From an uncultured Clostridia bacterium (GTDB taxonomy: Bacteria; Bacillota; Clostridia; Oscillospirales; Acutalibacteraceae), in the NCBI GenBank assembly GCA_944382025.1, contig CALWMQ010000203.1, forward strand, positions 1 through 11,905: 11,905 nt of DNA, written 5' to 3'. The notes beneath the pieces were generated by a model, which saw only the letters and a program-made list of their open reading frames with translations, was not told where the DNA came from and did no database searches. Of this stretch, positions 7,356-11,905 are shown in pieces (within the stretch, counting starts at the first letter, position 1; every line of letters starts with the position of its first letter). Both the position numbers and the translations under genes were made by a program.

Positions 7356-7546
7356 TCCCTGGGTCCAGCCATCCTTTAAAAACGGGAAAACTTTTCACCC
7401 GGTGCTTTTAAAAAAGTTTTAATCGTCTGATGGGGGGATGCTTATCAGTGTCCTTCCCTCAGCTTTTATCGCTTAAGCCTCATATTTCCCTGGGCCTGCC
7501 AGACGCTGCCTTTTGAAAAAGGCGGGCAAAAATTTTTCTCTGGGTC
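7356..7546. repeat. Three copies of a short TCYCTGGGYC motif
   Basis: TCCCTGGGTC (7356-7365), TCCCTGGGCC (7487-7496) and TCTCTGGGTC (7537-7546) recur in the spacer between the convergent operons. They may be remnants of a degenerate non-coding repeat or a chance of composition. No open frame of note lies in this 239-base spacer. Confidence 0.3.
7378..7401 (-). terminator. Possible intrinsic terminator for the two-component operon
   Basis: Read on the minus strand, CGGG pairs with CCCG, with a two-base bulge and AAA/TTT continuing the stem, followed immediately by five T residues (plus-strand A run 7378-7382). It is about 165 bases beyond the kinase stop. The stem is short, so it is a modest terminator at best. 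The same bases also sit in a 9-base inverted repeat, AAAACTTTT/AAAAGTTTT (7387-7420). Confidence 0.4.
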
Positions 7547-7550
7547 TGGC
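7498..7550 (+). terminator. Nested hairpins in the convergent spacer, possible ABC-operon terminator
   Basis: GCCTTT-TGAA-AAAGGC (7508-7523) is followed by GGGC, five A and five T residues (7533-7537). It is enclosed by the inverted repeat GCCAGAC (7498-7504) and GTCTGGC (7544-7550). It lies about 180 bases past the ABC operon stop and may end that transcript on the plus strand. The T run starts nine bases after the inner stem, so efficiency is doubtful. Confidence 0.4.
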
Positions 7551-7566
7551 TTGTATAAAAGAACCG

Positions 7567-8829
7567 TTATTTAATGGATGGTAAGCTTATGGTGAAGGTA
7601 GTGCCCTGCCGTTCGTCGGAACGGACGCTGATTTTACCACGGTGGAGTTCCACGATGGTTTGGGCGATGGATAGGCCTAAGCCGTATCCTCCCTCTCGCC
7701 GCGTCCGGGAAGAATCTACCCGATAAAATCGCTGGAAAATGTGGGAAATCTGATCCGCAGGGATAGGTTCTCCGGTATTCTGTACAGTTAAGGCCACTTT
7801 CTCTCCGGCTCGCTGAAGGCATACCCGGATTTGGCCGTGTTCCCCAGCGTATTTCACCGCGTTGTCCAGCAGAATGGCTACCAGCTGTCGAAGCTGGGTC
7901 GCGTTTCCCCACACCTTCAGGCCGGGCTCAACGGAAGATTCCAGGGCTTTCTTTTGTTCAAAGACCACCGGTTCAAAAGGCAGAAGACTGCCCCATACCA
8001 GATCGCTGAAAACCACTGGGCTCATAGGAACCTGACGGCGGGAATGATCCGCCCTGGCCAGGAACAGCAGGTCATTGACTAAGCCCGACATCCGGGAGGA
8101 TTCTGTCTGGATATAACCAAGCCATTTTGCCTGGCTTTCCACCGTTTCCCGAGGATGGGACAGCACCAACTCAGTGTTGGCCATAATGACGGTCAGTGGT
8201 GTTTTCAGTTCATGGGACGCATCCGCCACAAACTGCCGCTGCTGATCCCAGGATCGAGCGATAGGGCCGACAGCCCATCGGGCGAGGAACAGACTGATGA
8301 TGAAAAAGGCACCCAGGCTGCAGAACCCTACCAGCAGGGAGGTACGGATCAGGGACAGCAGAGTGCTGATTTCCACACTGCGGTCAGCAAAAGCGATAAC
8401 GGTTCCTGTAGGAGTGGTCCGTTTTAAAAACCGCAGCGCTTCCCCACGGACGGTACCTGTTTCCCATGAACTGTCAAGACAGGCCTGTACTATGGCGGCA
8501 ACCGCTTCCTCGTCGCTGATTTCCACGATATTCCCCCATATAGACAGGATGGTACCTTCCGCGTCTACCGTCACGCCAAAGGTTGCGATCAGGGGTTGGG
8601 GCGGTTCTTTTTTTCCCTCCGGCCTTGTCCCAGAAAACTCCTTGATGGGCTTGTTGTCAAAGATATCTCCCCGTTCCAGCCGCATGGCGGTCTGCTCCAT
8701 CATGGCCATGCATTCTTGCGTCAACCGGTGGCTGGTCATGGCGTAGATAGCGATAAAGGCCGCTGAGAGCACCATAAACACCAGCAGCATATTGATAAAG
8801 ATAAATTTTCTTTTCAGTTTTTTGATCAT
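7567..8829 (-). CDS. Membrane sensor histidine kinase
   Basis: A 420-residue sensor kinase. Membrane segment one is at about residues 10-30, an extracellular sensor region of about 130 residues follows, and membrane segment two is at about 160-183. The cytoplasmic part starts almost at once with the dimerisation and phosphoacceptor helix: FVADASHELKTPL, with H206 as the phosphorylated histidine. The ATPase domain shows the N-box LLDNAVKYA (N323), the G1 motif NTGEPI, the F-box FQRFYRV and the G2 motif GGYGLGLSI (380-388), so it should be active. No full HAMP linker is seen between membrane segment two and the histidine helix. The ATG at 8829 overlaps the regulator stop by four bases (ATGA), with GGAGG seven bases upstream. 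The sensor region is not recognisable as a known ligand domain. The stimulus is unknown. Confidence 0.95.
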   Translation of the reverse strand: MIKKLKRKFIFINMLLVFMVLSAAFIAIYAMTSHRLTQECMAMMEQTAMRLERGDIFDNKPIKEFSGTRPEGKKEPPQPLIATFGVTVDAEGTILSIWGNIVEISDEEAVAAIVQACLDSSWETGTVRGEALRFLKRTTPTGTVIAFADRSVEISTLLSLIRTSLLVGFCSLGAFFIISLFLARWAVGPIARSWDQQRQFVADASHELKTPLTVIMANTELVLSHPRETVESQAKWLGYIQTESSRMSGLVNDLLFLARADHSRRQVPMSPVVFSDLVWGSLLPFEPVVFEQKKALESSVEPGLKVWGNATQLRQLVAILLDNAVKYAGEHGQIRVCLQRAGEKVALTVQNTGEPIPADQISHIFQRFYRVDSSRTRREGGYGLGLSIAQTIVELHRGKISVRSDERQGTTFTISLPSIK

Positions 8830-9500
8830 ACCGTATCCTCCAGATGGTAGCCCAGCTTCCGGACGGTGCCAATGGATACCCTTGATCCCAAAAACTGCAG
8901 TTTTTTCCGCAGGAAGGAGATATACACCTCTACATTATTATCCTCCGCATCGGATTCAGTGCCCCAGATTTTCAGCAGCAGGCTTTCTTTGGTAATTACC
9001 TGCCCGGGATTGTTCATCAGCAAACGCATGACCTCCATTTCCTTCAGACCCAGATGTACCGATTTTTCACCTCGGCACAGTGCTGAGGCGGACAGGCGAA
9101 GAGACAGGTCCCCAAAGGTCAGTTCTTCCAGCACCACTTCCCCCTGACGCCTTGACAGGGCGCGTACCCGGGCCAGCAGTTCCTCTGGGGCAAAGGGCTT
9201 GGTTAAATAATCGTCGGCGCCGCAGTCCAGCCCATGAACCTTATCCGCAATTTCATCCCGGGCGGTGAGCAGCAGTACCGGTGTTTGATTTTTATTTTTC
9301 CGCATATCGGATACTACATGGAACCCGTCTCTTTTAGGCAGCATGACATCCAAAATAATCACATCATAAATTCCGCTCATGGCGCAGTCCAGTCCGTAGT
9401 CGCCATCAGCGGCCATATCGGCCGTATAGCCGTTTTCTTTCAGAATCTCCACCAGCGTTTCCGCTAGACGGAGTTCATCCTCTACTACCAATACCCGCAT
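8826..9500 (-). CDS. OmpR/PhoB-family response regulator
   Basis: A 224-residue transcription factor. The receiver domain (about 1-118) has the acidic pocket E7/D8, phospho-acceptor D51 in DVIILDVMLP, T79 in LLLTA and K101 in LTKPF. The C-terminal winged helix (about 125-221) ends with VRKLGYHL, the usual wing of OmpR-type regulators. GGGAGG precedes the ATG at 9500 by seven to eight bases. It is cotranscribed with the kinase downstream, which overlaps it by four bases, so this is a complete two-component system. A promoter lies 50 bases upstream and a palindrome behind it, where an autoregulatory site would be expected. Its targets are unknown; the divergent secreted protein gene is the obvious local candidate. 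Confidence 0.96.
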   Translation of the reverse strand: MRVLVVEDELRLAETLVEILKENGYTADMAADGDYGLDCAMSGIYDVIILDVMLPKRDGFHVVSDMRKNKNQTPVLLLTARDEIADKVHGLDCGADDYLTKPFAPEELLARVRALSRRQGEVVLEELTFGDLSLRLSASALCRGEKSVHLGLKEMEVMRLLMNNPGQVITKESLLLKIWGTESDAEDNNVEVYISFLRKKLQFLGSRVSIGTVRKLGYHLEDTV

Positions 9501-9550
9501 AATGCATCCTCCCGCGCCTATTGTGTGTAATGGTATGGATTGTATGGAAT

Positions 9551-9579
9551 ATTATAAAAGGGATCAGAAGACGAGACAA
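9551..9579 (-). promoter_or_regulatory. SigA-type promoter for the two-component operon
   Basis: Read on the minus strand, TTGTCT (plus 9574-9579) and a consensus TATAAT (plus 9551-9556) are separated by 17 bases. The transcript would start near 9544, giving a leader of about 45 bases to the regulator ATG at 9500. Confidence 0.7.
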
Positions 9580-9597
9580 GTATATATGAAAATCCTT

Positions 9598-9620
9598 AAA
9601 TTTCTCTGAAAGGGAAATTT
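9598..9620. promoter_or_regulatory. AT-rich palindrome in the divergent control region
   Basis: AAATTTC (9598-9604) and GAAATTT (9614-9620) form a perfect 7-base inverted repeat around a nine-base centre. It lies 18 bases behind the -35 box of the two-component promoter and upstream of the divergent gene's probable promoter. That position suits an operator for the OmpR-type regulator, but direct repeats are the more usual OmpR site and no binding is shown. Confidence 0.4.
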
Positions 9621-9649
9621 TACTTTTTTATAGAAAAAGCACCAGATTT

Positions 9650-9677
9650 TCGACAAAAAAATTGCATATGCTACTAG
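9650..9677 (+). promoter_or_regulatory. Weak promoter candidate for the secreted DUF3298-type gene
   Basis: TCGACA (9650-9655) and the extended -10 TGCTACTAG (9669-9677) are 16 bases apart. The -10 is poor, so activator help would be likely if this is the promoter. The overlapping CATATGCTA (9665-9673) matches the SigK-type -10 pattern CATANNNTA, but I find no correctly spaced AC-type -35 for it. Confidence 0.35.
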
Positions 9678-9708
9678 TGCCGTTCCAAGCGGGAAAGGAA
9701 GGCACGCC

Positions 9709-10419
9709 GTGAAAAAATTTTGGATAAGTATAGGCGTATGCGCGCTGATGATGACGGCGGCAGAACCGGTATATGGGCAGGCGCCGCCGGTCAGTGTTGG
9801 GGATGTGATGATCAACAGTGAGTCTGAGAAGATAGAGTTGCCCCGTATGCGTTTTACAAGTTCGGTTCCAAGAATAACGGGAATGCCGGATCCCCAGGCA
9901 TCCTTGTTGCTGAACCGGCGGATGAGGGAGATGCGGGATTCCGCGTTGGCCAGGGCCAAAGCCTCAGCGGTAACACTGGCACCCGACGACGGGTCGGGGC
10001 GTGTTGTGGAAGGAGTATTCGGCTATGAGGTCAAACGGAACAGCGGGGGACTGGTCAGTATTTTGCTCAGCGATTACCTATACAGCGGCGGGGCCAACGG
10101 CCTGACGGTTAAAACCGGCGTGACGTTTTGCGCCGCCGATGGAAAGGTACTGCGGCTGCGGGACTTATTTGAAAACCAGGAAACGTATACCAATTATGTG
10201 AATGAGCAAATTGCCCAACAGCTGAAACAGCGGCAGTTGGAATCCCGGCTTCTCAAGGCATTTACCGGGATTACGGGAGAAGAAACGTTTTATGTTACCG
10301 ATTCCGCCCTGGTAATTGTGGTTCAGGAGATGGACTGGTTTCCGCATGTAATGGGATCGGTGGAATTCCCGATTCCGCTGAAAGAGCTGTCACTGGTAAT
10401 ATGTGATTTTGTTCAATGA
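9709..10419 (+). CDS. Secreted DUF4163/DUF3298 (RsiV/PdaC-like) domain protein
   Basis: A 236-residue exported protein. MKKFWISIGVCALMMTAA plus VYG looks like a signal peptide cut after about residue 23. There is no lipobox, since C11 lacks the right preceding residues, and no later membrane segment. Residues about 43-130 resemble DUF4163, including YSGGANG, which echoes the YxGGAH-type motif. Residues about 145-222 (FYVTDSALVIVVQEMDWFPH) resemble DUF3298. Related domains form the extracellular part of the anti-sigma factor RsiV, which binds lysozyme, and the N-terminal part of the deacetylase PdaC. Here neither an anti-sigma nor a deacetylase domain is attached. The GTG start at 9709 is supported by AAGGAAGG six bases upstream; no better ATG exists. 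It is divergent from the two-component operon, so it may be controlled by it. The biochemical role is unknown. Confidence 0.87.
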   Translation: MKKFWISIGVCALMMTAAEPVYGQAPPVSVGDVMINSESEKIELPRMRFTSSVPRITGMPDPQASLLLNRRMREMRDSALARAKASAVTLAPDDGSGRVVEGVFGYEVKRNSGGLVSILLSDYLYSGGANGLTVKTGVTFCAADGKVLRLRDLFENQETYTNYVNEQIAQQLKQRQLESRLLKAFTGITGEETFYVTDSALVIVVQEMDWFPHVMGSVEFPIPLKELSLVICDFVQ

Positions 10420-10451
10420 CTGCCGGCTTGGATTCGCTTGGAGCGGCAGTC
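10418..10451 (+). terminator. Hairpin 1 of three, beginning in the DUF3298-type stop codon
   Basis: GACTGCCG (10418-10425) pairs perfectly with CGGCAGTC (10444-10451) across 18 bases. The 5' arm starts within the TGA stop. No T run follows, so it is more likely a transcript-end stabiliser or part of a larger structure than a stand-alone terminator. Confidence 0.45.
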
Positions 10452-10486
10452 CCCAGGGATAACAGGGTGATCCTATGAATAGTATT

Positions 10487-10524
10487 CCATCTGCCGGACA
10501 GCCTGGTGAATATTCGGCAGATGG
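10487..10524 (+). terminator. Hairpin 2 of three
   Basis: CCATCTGCCG (10487-10496) pairs perfectly with CGGCAGATGG (10515-10524). The bases after it are AT-rich (GATAATTTATTAT) but not a true T run. It is a possible terminator for the plus-strand gene. It shares the CTGCCG/CGGCAG core with hairpin 1. Confidence 0.5.
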
Positions 10525-10543
10525 GATAATTTATTATAGCGTA

Positions 10544-10582
10544 AAGGGCTGGTTGCCTGGCTATGGCCGGCAACCAGCCCTT
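10544..10582. terminator. Hairpin 3 of three, likely bidirectional terminator
   Basis: AAGGGCTGGTTGCC (10544-10557) pairs perfectly over 14 bases with GGCAACCAGCCCTT (10569-10582). It lies 19 bases past the metA stop on the minus strand and between convergent genes. The T tracts are short on both strands (CCCTT then GAGTTTGT on plus, CCCTTTACG on minus), but the stem is very stable. Confidence 0.7.
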
Positions 10583-10601
10583 GAGTTTGTGGTAAAAGTG
10601 T

Positions 10602-11522
10602 TTATTTGTCCAGTGACGCCAGATCATAGGGGGTCTGCTGGTATACAAAATAGTTCAGCCAATTGGAAAACAGCAGGTTGGCATGGCTGCGCCAGACCAT
10701 AGGGGGGACAGCTTCCGGATCATTTCCCGGGAAATAGTTTTGCGGGAGGCGAGGTTTGATTCCGCGCAACACATCCCTGTGATATTCATTGGCAAGCGTA
10801 TAGCGATCGTATTCACAGTGGCCGGTGACAAATACCTGACGGGCATTCCGGGTAGCCACTATGGCGACTCCGGCGGTTTCCGACATGGCCAGCAACTGCA
10901 GATCAGGATTCCGTTCAATGTCCTCGGCCAGCACCTCCGTGTAGCGGGAATGAGGCATATAAAAATATTCATCAAATCCCCGCAAAAGCGGATGATTCAT
11001 ATCCAGAGGACGGTGGCGGAAAATGCCGGATAACTTAAAAGGCAGGGGATGCTTAGGGATATGGTGATGGTGATAAAGGCCTGCCTGAGCGCCCCAGCAG
11101 ATATGTAAGGTAGAATATACGTTGGTGCGGGACCACTCCATGATTTGGCACAGCTCTTCCCAGTAGTCCACTTGGGTAAAGTCCATGCTTTCCACTGGTG
11201 CCCCGGTAATGATCATGCCGTCATAACGCTGTTCTTTCAGCTGGTCGAAGGACTGATAAAACTCCAAGAGATGTTCTTTAGAAGTATTTTTAGAAATATG
11301 GGTGACAGTCTGCATCAGATCGATATCCACCTGCAGAGGGGTATTACCCAGCAGACGCAGCAACTGGGTTTCAGTTTCCACCTTGGTGGGCATCAGATTC
11401 AGGATGACGATTTTGAGTGGGCGAATATCCTGATGAACGGCCCGATTTTCGGTCATCACAAAAACATTCTCGGATTCCAGGATTTTTGCCGCTGGCAGGG
11501 TATCGGATATCTTGATCGGCAT
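10602..11522 (-). CDS. metA: MetA-family homoserine O-acyltransferase, predicted acetyl-CoA type
   Basis: A 306-residue cytoplasmic enzyme that activates homoserine for methionine synthesis. It is collinear with Escherichia coli MetA: K47, nucleophile C142 in HICWGAQAGLY, and H235 and E237 in GHCEYD all fall at the classical positions. Residue 111 is glutamate (GAPVESMDF). In characterised MetA enzymes Glu111 goes with acetyl-CoA (Bacillus cereus) and Gly111 with succinyl-CoA (E. coli), so the product is predicted to be O-acetylhomoserine despite the common succinyltransferase label. AAGGGG lies seven bases before the ATG at 11522. The promoter lies about 40 bases upstream, leaving a leader of about 33 bases, too short for a SAM riboswitch or T-box. 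No other methionine gene is adjacent. It is transcribed away from the rRNA operon. Confidence 0.96.
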   Translation of the reverse strand: MPIKISDTLPAAKILESENVFVMTENRAVHQDIRPLKIVILNLMPTKVETETQLLRLLGNTPLQVDIDLMQTVTHISKNTSKEHLLEFYQSFDQLKEQRYDGMIITGAPVESMDFTQVDYWEELCQIMEWSRTNVYSTLHICWGAQAGLYHHHHIPKHPLPFKLSGIFRHRPLDMNHPLLRGFDEYFYMPHSRYTEVLAEDIERNPDLQLLAMSETAGVAIVATRNARQVFVTGHCEYDRYTLANEYHRDVLRGIKPRLPQNYFPGNDPEAVPPMVWRSHANLLFSNWLNYFVYQQTPYDLASLDK

Positions 11523-11561
11523 AGTACAGCCCCTTTATCGTATGTAATATGAAGTAATAGA

Positions 11562-11590
11562 AGTATACCAAAATTATAAGCAATATTCAA
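11562..11590 (-). promoter_or_regulatory. SigA-type promoter for metA
   Basis: Read on the minus strand, TTGAAT (plus 11585-11590) and TATACT (plus 11562-11567) are 17 bases apart, with an extended TGG in front of the -10. The predicted start near 11555 leaves a short leader to the ATG at 11522. Confidence 0.75.
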
Positions 11591-11619
11591 TATTCTATGA
11601 TGACATAACAGATTGTGCG

Positions 11620-11675
11620 AAAAAAAGACATTTTTGAAAAAAAGTGTTGACTTTAGGAGAAGCCCGTGCTAATAT
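11620..11675 (+). promoter_or_regulatory. rRNA operon promoter P1 with A/T-rich upstream element
   Basis: TTGACT (11647-11652) and TAATAT (11670-11675) are 17 bases apart. The stretch directly upstream (about 11620-11646) consists of A runs broken by a T run, as in UP elements that bind the RNA polymerase alpha subunit at rRNA promoters. The -10 is imperfect, so P1 is weaker than P2. Confidence 0.65.
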
Positions 11676-11683
11676 ATAAAAGC

Positions 11684-11698
11684 TGTCTGCGGCAGACA
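11684..11698. promoter_or_regulatory. 15-base palindrome just downstream of P1
   Basis: TGTCTGC-G-GCAGACA is a perfect 7+1+7 inverted repeat lying at about +3 to +17 relative to P1. It may be an operator or a small hairpin at the start of the P1 transcript. No family of regulator is suggested by it. Confidence 0.4.
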
Positions 11699-11720
11699 CG
11701 CTGAATGACAGTAGTTGCTA

Positions 11721-11749
11721 TTGACATCGTGGCAACACGGTGGTATAAT
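11721..11749 (+). promoter_or_regulatory. rRNA operon promoter P2 (consensus)
   Basis: A perfect TTGACA (11721-11726) and a perfect TATAAT (11744-11749) with the optimal 17-base spacing and TGG before the -10. This is the strongest promoter in the window, as expected for a main rRNA promoter. It is 74 bases downstream of P1. Confidence 0.92.
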
Positions 11750-11755
11750 AGTTGT

Positions 11756-11905
11756 CCCAGCTTGAGGTAAAGCTGGGGAGGGGACCTTGAAAATTAAACA
11801 ACGTAACGAGAAAGAAAAGAACTACCCGTTAATTACACCGAGTTTCCGCAGAGATGTGGGAAAACGGAAAGAAGAACGAAGCTAGACTTCGTCGGGTGAC
11901 TGGAA
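11756..11905 (+). other. Leader of an rRNA operon (16S gene beyond the right edge)
   Basis: The transcript begins with a hairpin CCCAGCTT/AAGCTGGG (11756-11763 with 11770-11777). ACCTTGAAAATTAAACAAC follows at about 11783-11801, a stretch I know from clostridial rRNA leaders and resembling boxA-type antitermination signals. Further small hairpins follow: TTTCCG/CGGAAA and CGAAG-CTAGA-CTTCG. No open frame is present. The mature 16S 5' end (AGAGTTTGATCCTGG-type sequence) is not in the window, so the rRNA assignment is inferred from promoter and leader only. Confidence 0.72.

Noticed and set aside
8297..8746. A 149-codon plus-strand frame inside the histidine kinase gene
   Set aside because: It lies wholly antisense to a kinase with all motifs intact and shows no family resemblance.
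9665..9673. CATATGCTA as a SigK-type -10 box before the DUF3298-type gene
   Set aside because: It matches CATANNNTA, but no AC-type -35 at the right distance was found, so a sporulation promoter is not supported.
11145..11552. A 135-codon plus-strand frame opposite metA
   Set aside because: It is antisense to the conserved metA catalytic region and has no supporting start or domain.
11371..11583. A 70-codon minus-strand frame starting upstream of metA
   Set aside because: It begins upstream of the metA transcription start and overlaps the metA N-terminus in another frame without a ribosome site.

Overview
The window looks like chromosomal DNA of an endospore-forming Gram-positive bacterium of the class Clostridia. 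Its base composition is moderately GC-rich (my impression, not counted), so an Oscillospiraceae-type gut bacterium is my best guess, but the family is not proven. Supporting signs are a SpoIVFB-like protease behind an M23-domain protein, strong AGGAGG-type ribosome binding sites, a TTG and a GTG start, SigA promoters with extended -10 boxes, a TM287/288-type ABC exporter pair, and a ribosomal RNA promoter region whose leader contains the ACCTTGAAAATTAAACAAC stretch familiar from clostridial rrn operons.

Layout, left to right. (1) 1-1675, plus strand: the possible tail of an upstream gene, a membrane-anchored M23 (LytM) protein and an overlapping M50 site-2 protease resembling SpoIVFB, closed by a very strong intrinsic terminator. 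(2) 1676-3611, plus: about 200 bases with no recognised gene, a promoter, a LacX-type aldose 1-epimerase relative and a Gph-like HAD phosphatase, then a weak hairpin. (3) 3682-7327, plus: a promoter and a translationally coupled pair of half-size ABC exporters that form a classic asymmetric heterodimer. (4) 7328-9500: a convergent spacer with terminator-like hairpins, then on the minus strand an OmpR-type response regulator and its histidine kinase. (5) 9501-10419: a divergent control region holding the two-component promoter and a palindrome, then on the plus strand a secreted DUF4163/DUF3298-type protein. (6) 10420-11590: a run of three hairpins and, on the minus strand, metA, whose residue 111 predicts acetyl-CoA rather than succinyl-CoA as donor. 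(7) 11591-11905: tandem SigA promoters with A/T-rich upstream DNA and the leader of an rRNA operon whose 16S gene lies beyond the right edge.

How the genes work together: the first pair would act in sporulation (release of SigK in the mother cell) if the SpoIVFA/SpoIVFB reading is right. The ABC pair is one functional exporter. The two-component system and the secreted DUF3298 protein share a divergent control region and may form a cell-envelope response unit; that link is inference. The rest is housekeeping metabolism and ribosome synthesis. I found no phage, insertion sequence, CRISPR array or clear novel defence system. The points most worth checking are the apparently CBS-less SpoIVFB with a catalytically complete LytM partner, the two-component/DUF3298 control region, the three-hairpin spacer, and the unexplained stretch at 1676-1876.
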